Shown in pieces: positions 40,749-51,621 of a stretch of 64,000 nt of DNA (within the stretch, counting starts at the first letter, position 1; each line of letters starts with the position of its first letter). The position numbers and the translations under genes were made by a program. The notes below the pieces were generated by a model. The model did not search any database and was not told where the DNA came from. It saw nothing but the letters and a program-made list of their open reading frames with translations. The stretch comes from Cellvibrionales bacterium UBA7375 (lineage in GTDB: Bacteria; Pseudomonadota; Gammaproteobacteria; Pseudomonadales; Porticoccaceae), in assembly GCA_949487135.1 (NCBI GenBank), contig CATAJQ010000031.1:58393-122392 (forward strand), given 5' to 3'.

Positions 40749-41916
40749 AACCAGACCTCCCCGATACTGTTTTGCTTCGCTGTAATTCATGACTCAGGCG
40801 CATCATCATGCCCAACATGGCACAGCAGACAATCAAACTACTGCCGCCATAACTTATAAACGGTAGTGTTAGCCCTTTGGTTGGCAACAACCCAGCGTTA
40901 ACTCCTAGATTAATAAATGCCTGTCCACTCAGAATCAAGCCAAAGCCAATTAACACATAGGCGGCATACCAATTTTGTTTACTAATTGCTTTTTTACCCA
41001 GTTGTAAAATGCGAATTACAAAAAAGCAATAAAGCGCAACCAGACAAACCACGCCGATAAAACCAAATTCTTCGGCATAAATTGCAAATACAAAGTCAGT
41101 ATGAGCATCGGGCAAATACAGCATTTTTTGTACTGACTGACCCAAGCCAACACCAAATAATTCACCGCGACCAAAAGCGATTAATGACTGGGTTAGCTGG
41201 TAGCCAGAATTAAATTGATCCGACCAGGGATCCAGATATGCCGTCAAACGAGCCATGCGATAAGGCGCCGCAGTAGCCATCACCCAAAACGATAACCCAG
41301 CTAATACCAGTACCGATAAAAATTGACGAATATGTGAGCCGCCCAAGAATAACAGCGCCATAAAGGTACAACCTAACACAGCCACAGAACCAAAATCTGG
41401 CTCGAGTATAAGAAGAACGGACAATAGAATAATTACCGCCATTAACTTGCCAAACTGAGGCCAGCTATCGCTCAGCGTATCTCGGTATTTTTCAAGCTGA
41501 GCGGCTAAAAATACCACGGTTGCTACCTTTACCAACTCAGAGACCTGTAATGTAAAGCCACCAACACCGAGCCAGCGACGACTGCCATTTAGGTTTAGAC
41601 CAACGCCCGGCACTAGTACGGCAACCAATAACAAAACTGATAATAGCATCCATACTAAGCTGTATTTAGCCCAGTTGGAGGGAGAGACATAAAAACCAAC
41701 AGCAATAGCACCAAGGCTGATAATAAGATAAGCAAAATGACGTTTTACAAAATAAAACTGATCATCAAATCTGTGGTCGGCATAACTAAATGATGCCGAG
41801 GCCACCATAACCAAACCAATGGATAATAGGGCTAAAGCTGGAATTAATAGTTTGGTATCGAAGTACCAACTATCATTTCTTTGCGCCATATTTTTCATTG
41901 GGATGGTTTGACTCAT
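40738..41916 (-). CDS. ftsW: Septal peptidoglycan glycosyltransferase FtsW (SEDS)
   Basis: NGSRRWLGVGGFTLQVSELVKVA, LPDAHTDFVFAIYAEEFG, LPFISYGGSSLI. Confidence 0.97.
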   Translation of the reverse strand: MSQTIPMKNMAQRNDSWYFDTKLLIPALALLSIGLVMVASASFSYADHRFDDQFYFVKRHFAYLIISLGAIAVGFYVSPSNWAKYSLVWMLLSVLLLVAVLVPGVGLNLNGSRRWLGVGGFTLQVSELVKVATVVFLAAQLEKYRDTLSDSWPQFGKLMAVIILLSVLLILEPDFGSVAVLGCTFMALLFLGGSHIRQFLSVLVLAGLSFWVMATAAPYRMARLTAYLDPWSDQFNSGYQLTQSLIAFGRGELFGVGLGQSVQKMLYLPDAHTDFVFAIYAEEFGFIGVVCLVALYCFFVIRILQLGKKAISKQNWYAAYVLIGFGLILSGQAFINLGVNAGLLPTKGLTLPFISYGGSSLIVCCAMLGMMMRLSHELQRSKTVSGRSGYAK

Positions 41917-43286
41917 TGAACTGACCCCCGCGCGCTATCAAGTGCGCTTACAGCGGCTTCAAAGCATTTGCCACGATGCTCAAATCCATCAAACATATCA
42001 AAGCTAGCACAGGCTGGTGACAATAGAACCGTATCACCTGATACAGCTACTTGGTTAGCTTGAACAACCGCTTCATCAAGAGAATCTGAATACTGAATTT
42101 CACAGCTATCACCAATAGCTGAAGCGAGCTGCTTGCCATCTTGCCCCATTAATACGGTTAATTTCACATAGTCAGAAATTTCCGAAGCTAGAGCTTTAAA
42201 CTCTTGACCCTTAGCTTGGCCACCGGCAATTAAAATAATATTTTTATTCGCCTTATCACCAAACCCTTTAATTGCCGCAACTGTTGCACCAACATTAGTT
42301 GCCTTAGAATCATTGACAAAGTTTACTGAATTAATGTGTGCGATAGACTGACATCGATGAGGTAAGCCCTTAAACGTTTTCAAAGTATCGAGCATACTTT
42401 GCATCGGCAGATCGACCGCTTGACCCAAGGCTAATGCGGCAAGCACATTAGCAAGATTATGGGTGCCTTTTAACGCTACCTGATTGACCCGCATTAGGCG
42501 CTCAATACCATAGGATAAATAACCATCCTTCACGCCTTCTAAAATGCCAAAGCTGCCAAGATCTGGTTGATTTAAACCAAAACTAATCATAGGGATTTGG
42601 GTTGAGATAAGCGGGCGAGTTAAAACATCCTCACGATTGACAACCACTTTGCTAGCCCCGCGAAAAATACGATGTTTGGCCGTATGGTATTGCTGCAGGT
42701 TTTTATAGCGATCGAGATGATCAGGGCTAATATTTAATAACCCCGAAATAGCACCGCGAGAGTCATTTAGCAGCTCTAGCTGGAAACTTGATACCTCAAT
42801 AACATACAGTTTATGGGCATCATCCAAAAGATCTAACATTGGCGTGCCTAAATTACCGCCGATCCCCACGCTTAAACCACTATCTTGCGCCATCTTACCC
42901 AGCAAAGCAGTAACAGTGCTTTTACCATTTGAGCCTGAAATCACAACAACTGGTGCCTGCGCCTGTTCGAGAAATAACTCGAGATCACCCAATAATTCAA
43001 CACCCTGCTTTTTAGCCTTAACCAGTGCTGGTTCAGCTAGGGAAATTCCGGGGCTTACAATTAGGCGATCATAGCGACATAAAAATTCTGCATCAAAATC
43101 CCCAAGAGCTATATCAGCTTCAGGGTAATCTGCTTCAACTAATCTTCTATTAGGCGGCTCATTGCGACTATCGATAAAATCAAATGACATATCCTGTGAG
43201 GCAAGAAAGGATGCTACAGATACACCTGTAGCGCCCATACCTAGGATAGCGATTTTGCGATTAGTAACAATAATATCCGGCATCAA
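41913..43286 (-). CDS. murD: UDP-N-acetylmuramoylalanine--D-glutamate ligase
   Basis: ISGSNGKSTVTALLG, NISPDHLDRY, NDSKATNVGATVAAI. Confidence 0.97.
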   Translation of the reverse strand: MMPDIIVTNRKIAILGMGATGVSVASFLASQDMSFDFIDSRNEPPNRRLVEADYPEADIALGDFDAEFLCRYDRLIVSPGISLAEPALVKAKKQGVELLGDLELFLEQAQAPVVVISGSNGKSTVTALLGKMAQDSGLSVGIGGNLGTPMLDLLDDAHKLYVIEVSSFQLELLNDSRGAISGLLNISPDHLDRYKNLQQYHTAKHRIFRGASKVVVNREDVLTRPLISTQIPMISFGLNQPDLGSFGILEGVKDGYLSYGIERLMRVNQVALKGTHNLANVLAALALGQAVDLPMQSMLDTLKTFKGLPHRCQSIAHINSVNFVNDSKATNVGATVAAIKGFGDKANKNIILIAGGQAKGQEFKALASEISDYVKLTVLMGQDGKQLASAIGDSCEIQYSDSLDEAVVQANQVAVSGDTVLLSPACASFDMFDGFEHRGKCFEAAVSALDSARGSVQ

Positions 43287-43296
43287 ATCATCGATC

Positions 43297-44379
43297 CTAA
43301 CGTAGCTTCAATGTTGCTAGACCCAATAGGACTAGCATGACTGTAATTATCCAGAAACGCACAATAACGCGCGGCTCTGGCCATCCTTTTAATTCATAAT
43401 GATGGTGTAATGGCGCCATTCTAAAAATGCGCTTACCGGTCATCTTGTAGGAACCGACCTGTAAAATTACTGACAGTGTTTCCATCACAAAAACACCACC
43501 CATAATGATCAATACAATTTCTTGACGCACAATCACCGCTATCACACCCAGGGCTGCCCCAAGGGCTAAAGAACCAACATCGCCCATAAACACCATCGCG
43601 GGATAGGTGTTAAACCAAAGGAAACCAAGCCCTGCACCGCAGATTGCTGCAGTGAATATTAGAAGTTCGCCAGCACCGGCGATATAAGGGATATGTAAGT
43701 AGCTAGCAAATTGAAAATGACCGGTTAAATAGGCAAAAATACCCAGAGCGCCGGCGACTAATACGGTGGGTAAAATAGCTAACCCATCTAAACCATCAGT
43801 AAGATTTACCGCATTACTGGTTCCCACAATAACGAAGTAAGTCAGTACGATAAAAAATGGCCCCATATAAATGGCCACATCTTTAAAGAATGGAACAATC
43901 AATTCCAAATCAGCAGGGCTCTGGACTGTATTGTATAAAAACAAAGCCGCACCTAGACCCACCACTGACTGCCAAAAATACTTCCAACGCCCAGGTAAGC
44001 CGCGCGGGTTTTTTTCTACCACCTTGCGATAATCGTCAACCCAACCAATAAGACCAAATAGCAGTGTCACGATCATTACCACCCAAACATAGCGGTTACC
44101 TAAATCAGACCACAGTAGGCTACTAACAAAAATTGATAAAATAATTAAAGAGCCACCCATGGTCGGCGTACCGGCTTTTTCAAGATGAGTTTTTGGCCCA
44201 TCTGTACGGATTGCCTGACCCATTTGTAGACGATTAAGCAGACGAATCACTTTTGGACCCGCAACTAAACTAATTAATAAGGCCGTTAGTACTGCAAGGA
44301 TGCCTCTTAGTGTTAGGTATTTAAATACCGTAAACGGCGCATAAAATTCACTTAAATATTCTGCAAGCCACAATAACAT
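43297..44379 (-). CDS. mraY: Phospho-MurNAc-pentapeptide transferase
   Basis: [52 protein letters not shown]. Confidence 0.98.
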   Translation of the reverse strand: MLLWLAEYLSEFYAPFTVFKYLTLRGILAVLTALLISLVAGPKVIRLLNRLQMGQAIRTDGPKTHLEKAGTPTMGGSLIILSIFVSSLLWSDLGNRYVWVVMIVTLLFGLIGWVDDYRKVVEKNPRGLPGRWKYFWQSVVGLGAALFLYNTVQSPADLELIVPFFKDVAIYMGPFFIVLTYFVIVGTSNAVNLTDGLDGLAILPTVLVAGALGIFAYLTGHFQFASYLHIPYIAGAGELLIFTAAICGAGLGFLWFNTYPAMVFMGDVGSLALGAALGVIAVIVRQEIVLIIMGGVFVMETLSVILQVGSYKMTGKRIFRMAPLHHHYELKGWPEPRVIVRFWIITVMLVLLGLATLKLR

Positions 44380-45740
44380 TAGCTAATCTCCTTATTGGAA
44401 AGGGTTTTCACCACTTCATCCATGCCTGAGCTTCGAGAGCCCTTAATTAAAATAGTTGTTTTTGTTTTTTTAGCCAAAAGATCAGCTATTGCAGTGATTA
44501 ATTGGTTTTTATCCTGATAATGAGTTCCGCCGAACTGGTTAGCGGCAACCGCACTTAATAGACCCACTGAATACAAGGTATCAATACCTTTTTCTTGTGC
44601 ATAGCGACCAATTTCTTCATGCATTTGCATCGCCTCTTCACCTAATTCAGCCATATCGCCCATGACTAAAACCCTGCGACCTTCTCTTAAACTCAGCACA
44701 TCAATAGCGGCTTTAAATGAATCGGGGTTAGCGTTGTAGGTATCATCAATCAGCGTTATATCTTCATCTAACTGATAAGAATTAAGACGGCCAGATACCG
44801 GCTTAACCGCAGATAAACCTCGAGCGATTTGCTCTAATCCAATGCCAGATGCAACAGCACAGGCGGCGGCAGCAACGGCATTTTTAACTGAATGTAGTCC
44901 CGGCATCGGTAAATCAAGTGACAGCTTCTTCCCACCTGAACACAATTCAAACCTATAACAGCCTCCCACTAGGGACTCAATATTGTCCGCATAGATATCT
45001 GCATCTTTATGCTCAGTAGAAAAGGTAAGGCAATGGTGTTTCGTTAGTGATTTAAGCCATTGTTGCGACCAGGATAGATCCAGATTTACAACTGCTGTGC
45101 CATTGGCATCCAATCCACTGTAGATTTCCGCTTTTGCCGAAGCCACGCCCTCAATCGAGCCAAAACCCTCAATATGAGCGTGCTGAATATTATTAACCAA
45201 TGTAATATCAGGTTTAGCAATTGTGCACAGATAGGCAATTTCACCCACGCCACTAGCACCCATCTCTATTACAGCAATATCCGCATCGGCATCCATAGAT
45301 AACAGCGTTAATGGAACGCCGATATGATTGTTTAGATTGCCATTTGTCGCATGAACTTTAACGCTTTGAGCATGGATAGCTGCAATCATCTCTTTAACAG
45401 AGGTTTTACCACTACTGCCGGTAACAGCAATCAGCTGACCCTCAAATCTATCCCGATTCATTTGCGCTAACTGCCCCAATGCCTTGGTGGTATCTTCAAC
45501 CACCCACTGGGTAACAGGTAAATTCTTATCTGGGTTACTTACCACCAAACCTGAAGCTTTTAGCGCTATATCACTTAAGAATGCATGCCCATCAAAACGC
45601 TCGCCCTTAATCGCCACAAATAAATCACCATCGGCGAGGTTACGGCTATCGATAGAAACCTGACTAAAGTCACAGTCTGGATTGAGCAAGGTGCCACCAA
45701 AGGCTAATGCCGCATCAGTTAATCGAAATTCAGAGATCAT
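44379..45740 (-). CDS. murF: UDP-MurNAc-tripeptide--D-Ala-D-Ala ligase
   Basis: [44 protein letters not shown]. Confidence 0.97.
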   Translation of the reverse strand: MISEFRLTDAALAFGGTLLNPDCDFSQVSIDSRNLADGDLFVAIKGERFDGHAFLSDIALKASGLVVSNPDKNLPVTQWVVEDTTKALGQLAQMNRDRFEGQLIAVTGSSGKTSVKEMIAAIHAQSVKVHATNGNLNNHIGVPLTLLSMDADADIAVIEMGASGVGEIAYLCTIAKPDITLVNNIQHAHIEGFGSIEGVASAKAEIYSGLDANGTAVVNLDLSWSQQWLKSLTKHHCLTFSTEHKDADIYADNIESLVGGCYRFELCSGGKKLSLDLPMPGLHSVKNAVAAAACAVASGIGLEQIARGLSAVKPVSGRLNSYQLDEDITLIDDTYNANPDSFKAAIDVLSLREGRRVLVMGDMAELGEEAMQMHEEIGRYAQEKGIDTLYSVGLLSAVAANQFGGTHYQDKNQLITAIADLLAKKTKTTILIKGSRSSGMDEVVKTLSNKEIS

Positions 45741-47323
45741 ACAATCCCTCCTTCGATAGATGCGGAACCACTCAACTGAGCAGTCTCTAATGCCGCTCGC
45801 GCTTCTTCCTGATCACTAAATGCAATAGAGTTGTTTTCTATAATTTGATAATTTTCATGACCCTTACCTGCAATTAGGACTATATCCTGTTTTTCAGCCT
45901 GAATAATGCTCGTCGCAATGGCACGTCTGCGGTCTAATTCGATCTCGACCTCAATATCGCCACTAATACCTTCAAGGATCTGCTGAGCAATCTTTTCTGG
46001 CGCTTCAAATCGTGGGTTATCATTGGTAATAACAACCTTATCGGCATATTGACTAGCGACCTTACCCATTTCTTTGCGCTTGCCAATATCGCGATTGCCA
46101 CCACAGCCAAACAGCACCCAAAGGTTGCCCCCGCAATAAGGCTTTAGAGCACAAAGTGCTTTTTCTAATGCATCAGGAGTATGAGCATAATCAACAATCA
46201 CCTGTGGTTGTAAGGTTGAAGACATCAACTGCATTCGGCCAGCAACCGCTTGCAATGTTGCAACCACCTGTAAACAATCCTCCAAAACCGCACCCTGAGC
46301 GCAGGCAGTGGCAATAACAGCCAGTAAATTACTCACATTAAATTCTCCCAGCAGAGAAGATTTAAGCTTGCCAGAACCCCATGGAGTTTTAAGGGTAGCG
46401 CTACTTCCTGAGGCTGAATAAGTAATGTCTGTACAGTAAATATCTGCCGCTTGATTTTTCAAGCTGTACGTTAGCAGTCTAATATCAGCGCGCAAACCAG
46501 TGATTATCTGCTCGCCCACTGCGTCATCCATATTAATTACAGCAGTTTTCACAGAGGGCAATTCAAACAGACTAGCCTTGGCCGCAGCATAGTTTTCCAT
46601 GCTTTGGTGGTAATCCAAATGATCGCGGCTTAAATTAGTAAATACGGCAGTATCGATCTGCACCGCCTGAAGACGATGCTGAACCAAGCTATGGGATGAA
46701 GCTTCCAAAGCAATATATCGAGAACCACTATTGGCTAACTCTGCCAAAATACGCTGAGCAGCAACTGCATCCGGTGTGGTTAATTGATGACCACTGCGCT
46801 TGTCTGTAAAGGCATTATTTACCTTATTATTAGACTCAGGCTCAGCCATGGCATAACCGGTAGTGCCGATATAACCAGATTTAACAGTATCACCAGCGAT
46901 AGAAACCGATGCCATTAACTGTGCATAGAGATGCGAACAGGTAGTTTTGCCATTGGTTCCGGTAAATGCTGCTATATTTAATCCGTGCGATGGGTCGCTA
47001 TAGAAACGACCGGCAATGATTGACGCTGATTGCGTTAAATTTTTAATCGATACCACAGGCACTGCACTATCGGACCGGTCGATTTTTACCTCAGAAGTCT
47101 CGTCAACCAAAACCACCACTGCGCCAGCGGAAATTGACTGCTTAATATAATGAGCCCCATCGGTCACAGTGCCTTTTAGAGCAATAAAACAGTCACCTGC
47201 AGTCACTGCGCGACTATCAATAGTCACGCCGCTGACATCAACCTCAGGCAATTCATTACCATAGGTCAAACCGGTTAATAGATCTGAAAGCGGCACATAA
47301 CATTTTTTTGCAAGGCTCATCAT
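45737..47323 (-). CDS. murE: UDP-MurNAc-Ala-Glu--2,6-diaminopimelate ligase
   Basis: FTGTNGKTTCSHLYAQ, NLSRDHLDYHQSMENYAAAK, VDYAHTPDALEKAL, ITNDNPRFE (DNPR motif of DAP-adding enzymes). Confidence 0.97.
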   Translation of the reverse strand: MMSLAKKCYVPLSDLLTGLTYGNELPEVDVSGVTIDSRAVTAGDCFIALKGTVTDGAHYIKQSISAGAVVVLVDETSEVKIDRSDSAVPVVSIKNLTQSASIIAGRFYSDPSHGLNIAAFTGTNGKTTCSHLYAQLMASVSIAGDTVKSGYIGTTGYAMAEPESNNKVNNAFTDKRSGHQLTTPDAVAAQRILAELANSGSRYIALEASSHSLVQHRLQAVQIDTAVFTNLSRDHLDYHQSMENYAAAKASLFELPSVKTAVINMDDAVGEQIITGLRADIRLLTYSLKNQAADIYCTDITYSASGSSATLKTPWGSGKLKSSLLGEFNVSNLLAVIATACAQGAVLEDCLQVVATLQAVAGRMQLMSSTLQPQVIVDYAHTPDALEKALCALKPYCGGNLWVLFGCGGNRDIGKRKEMGKVASQYADKVVITNDNPRFEAPEKIAQQILEGISGDIEVEIELDRRRAIATSIIQAEKQDIVLIAGKGHENYQIIENNSIAFSDQEEARAALETAQLSGSASIEGGIV

Positions 47324-49110
47324 GACTCTCCTCGCAAACTAGATTCAGGTCTTTCCACCAACGACCCATTTGTTTTCATTTGATCGGGAACCACTTGCAT
47401 CAAGCGCAAGGCCGCACCAGTCACTTCAGAAAATACCGGCGCCGCAACAACACCGCCAAAGTAACCTCCTACAGAGGGTTCATCAATCACTACCACCGTC
47501 ACTAAGCGCGGCTGATCAATAGGGGCAAAGCCGGCAAATGCAGACATATAAAGGCTTTCATGGTAACCCCCTGCACTGTTAGTTTTATGGAGAGTGCCAG
47601 TCTTACCACCAACGGTATAGCCCTTAATATTAGCGCGCTTACCTGTCCCTTTAGAGCCTGTAGCGGCTTGAAGCATATAACGCAACTCATCGGTTAATGT
47701 CGCATCGATAATTCTGCTACCCTCTGGCTCCTCATCAACAGCAACCAGTGAGATCTCTTTGCGCACACCATTATTTGCCAGAACCGCATAGGCACGTGCC
47801 AACTGCAGCGACGAAGCACTCAACCCATAGCCAAATGCAAAGTTAGCCTGAGTTACGGCATCCCAACGCCGATGCGCAGGTAAAACGCCGCTAGTCTCAC
47901 CAGGGAAGCCACTGCCGAGATTTTCACCAAAACCAACCCGCTGAAATAGCTCTCTAGTTTCGTTGGGGTTAAGTTGCAAAGCTATTTTTGAGGTGCCCAC
48001 ATTGCTCGACTTAGCGATAATTCCAGACAGATCTAATAGACCATAATTATTTTCATCTTCAAAAACCTTGTAATCTACCTTGAGGTAACCAGGGTGTGTA
48101 TCAATAGTGGTATTTGATTGGAATTTTCCGCTCTCAAGGGCCGCCAAAATAGCAAATGGCTTAACGGTAGAACCGGGCTCCATCATATCGGTCATTGCCC
48201 GGTTTCTAACCGAATCTGGTCTTAACTTTGAACGATCATTGGGATTAAATGATGGCTGATTAGCCATGGCTAATACTTCACCGGTTTCGACATCTAAAAC
48301 CACCACAGATCCCGATTTTGCATTGTGTTTTTGCACTGCTGATTTTAAGGCTCTGTAGGCGGCATACTGAACACGCAAATCGATACTGAGTCGCAAATCC
48401 CTTCCCGCATGAGCTGGCTTAATCAGGGAAATATCTTTAATAATGCGACCGGTCAGGTCTTTAATTACTTTTTTTGAGCCCGGCTCACCGGTAAGTCCTT
48501 CATTGTAAGCGAGTTCCATACCTTCTTGACCGTTATCGTCAATATCGGTAAATCCAACCAACTGAGCAGTCACCTCGCCAGCCGGATAAAAACGCTTAAA
48601 CTCTTGAAGACCTTCGATACCCACAATACCTAGATCCAAAACACGCTGAGCTTCATTTGCTGGCAACTGTCTGGCCAAATACATAAACGATTTATTGCGA
48701 TATCTTTTCAATCGAGCGCTAAGTTGCGAGTAACCCACACCAAGCGCATTAGCCAAATCTTTTATATCGTCTTCATTGGCTAGATTTTGAAGGTGCTTAG
48801 GGTTTGCAACCAAAGATGTAACCGGTGTACTTACCGCTAATGGCTCACCGTTGCGATCAGTAATCAGGCCTCTGTAGGCGGGAATAGCTTCCTTGCGAAT
48901 TGAGCGAGCGTCACCTTGGTTTTGCAAGAAATCAACACCAAACTCTTCATCTGGCATTATCTGCAACTGGGCAACCTGTGCAATCAACAAAATCGGCAGA
49001 GCGAATAACCCCGACATCACTAAAAAGTAACGCCATCGGGGTATTAACTTTTGCGCCTGTTGCTTGGACACGTTTTTACCTTTAGTTACATGCTGGGCGT
49101 TTTTGCCCAC
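47320..49110 (-). CDS. ftsI: Septal transpeptidase FtsI (PBP3)
   Basis: PGSTVKPF active-site motif, KSSNVG, VGGKTGTLHK. Confidence 0.97.
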   Translation of the reverse strand: MGKNAQHVTKGKNVSKQQAQKLIPRWRYFLVMSGLFALPILLIAQVAQLQIMPDEEFGVDFLQNQGDARSIRKEAIPAYRGLITDRNGEPLAVSTPVTSLVANPKHLQNLANEDDIKDLANALGVGYSQLSARLKRYRNKSFMYLARQLPANEAQRVLDLGIVGIEGLQEFKRFYPAGEVTAQLVGFTDIDDNGQEGMELAYNEGLTGEPGSKKVIKDLTGRIIKDISLIKPAHAGRDLRLSIDLRVQYAAYRALKSAVQKHNAKSGSVVVLDVETGEVLAMANQPSFNPNDRSKLRPDSVRNRAMTDMMEPGSTVKPFAILAALESGKFQSNTTIDTHPGYLKVDYKVFEDENNYGLLDLSGIIAKSSNVGTSKIALQLNPNETRELFQRVGFGENLGSGFPGETSGVLPAHRRWDAVTQANFAFGYGLSASSLQLARAYAVLANNGVRKEISLVAVDEEPEGSRIIDATLTDELRYMLQAATGSKGTGKRANIKGYTVGGKTGTLHKTNSAGGYHESLYMSAFAGFAPIDQPRLVTVVVIDEPSVGGYFGGVVAAPVFSEVTGAALRLMQVVPDQMKTNGSLVERPESSLRGES

Positions 49111-49123
49111 AAATTATTATTAG

Positions 49124-49396
49124 CTACTGCTTGATCATCACTATTTCATCAGCTTCAGGGGTATGCATCTGCAACCCATCTGTCGCTGCTGTTTCTACTC
49201 GCTGAAATGAACCAACGGCACTTTGCTCAAGCAAATATCTGCCATATTCGACCTGCAGCTGATTAGCTTCTCTCTGCATAGCTGTCAAATGACCATAGGT
49301 CTGTCGCGACACATGACTGTAATGGGTCACGGCCAATGCACTGGCAACAACCGCTATCCACAACAATGCAATTTTCAACCAATAAGCGCCACTCAT
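49124..49396 (-). CDS. ftsL: Cell division protein FtsL
   Basis: Short single-TM coiled-coil protein between ftsI and rsmH. Confidence 0.88.
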   Translation of the reverse strand: MSGAYWLKIALLWIAVVASALAVTHYSHVSRQTYGHLTAMQREANQLQVEYGRYLLEQSAVGSFQRVETAATDGLQMHTPEADEIVMIKQ

Positions 49397-49401
49397 ATCG
49401 C

Positions 49402-50361
49402 CTAGGCCACTCGCTCAGCAATTCGCATAACCGCACTGCGAGCCCTGACATTATTTTCAACCTCAATTGCCGACGGCTTAATCGCTTTACCCACCTTGAT
49501 TAAGCGCACACCGCGATCGACATCGGGAATTGGTAGATTCTTTGGCAGCTTAATACCACGATGCTGATCGCGAATAAAACGTTTAACCCTTCTATCCTCG
49601 AGCGAATGGAAACTAATCACCACCAAATGACCACCAATCGCCAAACTATCAATCACCTGTTCTAGCAACTCTTCCAGGTCAGCTAGTTCGCGATTAATAA
49701 AAATCCTAATAGCCTGAAATGCTTTTGTTGCCGGATGCTTGCCGCGCTCCCAGGCTGGATGGGCTTCAGCTAAAATCTTTGCCAATTGAACTGTGCGCTC
49801 TATCGGGCTCTCAGTTCGCTCGCGAACAATCGCTGCCGCCATACGTCGCGCAAATCGTTCCTCACCGAATTCTTTAATTACCTTGGCTATTTCTTGCTCA
49901 TCAGCACTGGCGATCCACTCTGCTGCCGATTGGCCTTTACTGGTATCCATACGCATATCTAGAGGACCATCTCGCATAAAACTAAAACCGCGATCGGCCT
50001 GATCTAACTGCGGCGATGACACGCCCAAATCCAACAGCACACCAGACACATTACCCTGCATACCTGCTTGCTCAACAATGCTGGTAAGATCGGCAAAGGT
50101 GCCATGTACAAGAGACAATCGATCATCATCCGCAAAGCGCGCACTTCCCGATGCAATAGCGTCTAAGTCTTTATCAATTGCAATCACTGAACCTTTGACC
50201 GACAGTCGAGACAACAGTTCAGCGGTATGTCCACCGCGACCGAAGGTGCCATCTACATATAAGCCATCGGGGTCAACAACCAAGGCATCGATAGCCTCAT
50301 GCAGAAGGACCGTCGAATGCTCAGTCACAGCCTCCTCCAATGAAGTAACAGCAACTACCAT
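49402..50361 (-). CDS. rsmH: 16S rRNA (cytosine1402-N4)-methyltransferase
   Basis: LYVDGTFGRGGHTAELL, LLDLGVSSPQLDQADRGFSF, ISFHSLEDRRVKRF. Confidence 0.98.
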   Translation of the reverse strand: MVVAVTSLEEAVTEHSTVLLHEAIDALVVDPDGLYVDGTFGRGGHTAELLSRLSVKGSVIAIDKDLDAIASGSARFADDDRLSLVHGTFADLTSIVEQAGMQGNVSGVLLDLGVSSPQLDQADRGFSFMRDGPLDMRMDTSKGQSAAEWIASADEQEIAKVIKEFGEERFARRMAAAIVRERTESPIERTVQLAKILAEAHPAWERGKHPATKAFQAIRIFINRELADLEELLEQVIDSLAIGGHLVVISFHSLEDRRVKRFIRDQHRGIKLPKNLPIPDVDRGVRLIKVGKAIKPSAIEVENNVRARSAVMRIAERVA

Positions 50362-50822
50362 GATAGATTCTTAAGGGCATCAGACATGCTCTCCTTATCT
50401 AGTAACATAGCGCGATAATTTTCTTGCGACTTCTCTCTTTCGGCATTCCATTTGGCCTCAGACCATATCTCTAAACGCTGGGTTCGCCCCACAAGCACTA
50501 GCTTCTTATCCAGAGCAGCATAGCCGCGCAATTCAGTCGGTATCAAAATGCGACCACTGCCATCAACCTGAAGATCTTTAGCCTGACCGACAACAAATCG
50601 ACTGAGCATCTCACCAAGATCATCCATCGCTGGAAGAGCTGCGACTTTTTCTTCGAAATTTTTCCACTCGGGTAGCGGCGATAGCGTTAAACAGGGAGAT
50701 TTCATATCAATCGTGATCACTAGCTCGCTACCGCAAACTTCTTCAAGTAGCGCGCGATAGCGGGTCGGAATAGCCATCCGCCCTTTTGCATCCATGTTAA
50801 TTGGATCACTGCCCCTAAACAT
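50355..50822 (-). CDS. mraZ: Transcriptional regulator / cell-division protein MraZ
   Basis: MFRGSDPINMDAKGRMAIPTRYR...VDGSGRILIPTELR. Confidence 0.97.
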   Translation of the reverse strand: MFRGSDPINMDAKGRMAIPTRYRALLEEVCGSELVITIDMKSPCLTLSPLPEWKNFEEKVAALPAMDDLGEMLSRFVVGQAKDLQVDGSGRILIPTELRGYAALDKKLVLVGRTQRLEIWSEAKWNAEREKSQENYRAMLLDKESMSDALKNLSW

Positions 50823-50838
50823 TTTTAACCCTTTAGCT

Positions 50839-50911
50839 CCACTTTAACCGTATAAAAGTACACTTTTTGCCACTTTTACCCACAATTGCAGATTATGACC
50901 CACAGATCCCA
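50839..50911 (-). promoter_or_regulatory. Array of MraZ-type boxes upstream of mraZ
   Basis: Minus strand TGTGGGTCATAATCTGCAATTGTGGGTAAAAGTGGCAAAAAGTGTAC...AAAGTGGAG; (A/T)GTG(G) cores at plus-strand 'cac' positions 50840, 50861, 50871, 50881, 50901. Confidence 0.65.
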
Positions 50912-50918
50912 ATGTCAA
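50892..50918 (-). promoter_or_regulatory. Sigma70-type promoter for mraZ/dcw
   Basis: Minus strand perfect TTGACA (50913-50918), 15-nt spacer, CATAAT (50892-50897); spacer is short. Confidence 0.5.
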
Positions 50919-51192
50919 GGCGAATAGGAAGGAAAAAAGTAATAAAATCAGCTAGTTCCACTAGGGTTCACCGGCATGACTATGGAGGGTAAAAATTAAC
51001 AAATATAAAACAGCTAGCTAAAGCTACAACTTAAAGTAACTTCTAGGTATTGGTATTTTTAATAATATTTTAGAATAAAAAATAATTTTATATATTAAAA
51101 ATAGAATAAAAAATGATTGCGTTTCATTCTGACCAGACGAATACGAATTTTAATGCAGCGAAGAGTAAAAGATCATGCATGCAAAGAGTTAA

Positions 51193-51576
51193 GGTGAGTT
51201 GGCCGATAAGCCGGGTTCTGTCGAGGACAATCATTCATCTGGGATAAGCGTCACCGCTTACCTCAAGCAACCTACCCGTTCCCAACGCGGGTCACGCCTA
51301 ATGGGAACCTATTTGGTCTTGCTCCGAGTGGGGTTTACCATGCCGCTACTGTTACCAGCACCGCGGTGCGCTCTTACCGCACCCTTTCAGCCTTACCTGT
51401 GCTTCCGAAGAAGCCATCGGCGGTCTACTCTCTGCTGCACTTTCCGTAGGCTCTCGCCCCCCAGGTGTTACCTGGCACTCTACCCTATGGAGCCCGGACT
51501 TTCCTCTGCCATACACCCTTTTTAACGCAAGCGAAAAAAAGAGACCTTACTACAGCGATTGCCTGGCCAACTCGGC
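51193..51576 (-). ncRNA. rnpB: RNase P RNA, bacterial class A
   Basis: Minus strand: P1 arms GAGTTGGCCA / TGGCCAACTC, GAGGAAAGTCCGGGCTCCATAGGG, and 3' AGAACCCGGCTTATCGGCC. Confidence 0.97.
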
Positions 51577-51621
51577 GGCAAGGGTAACATGCAATAGACC
51601 GATAGAATAGAAAAATAAAAG

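Noticed and set aside
51199-51525. 108-aa plus-strand ORF
   Set aside because: Lies entirely antisense within the RNase P RNA gene; Pro/Arg/Cys-rich composition typical of a spurious ORF over structured RNA.
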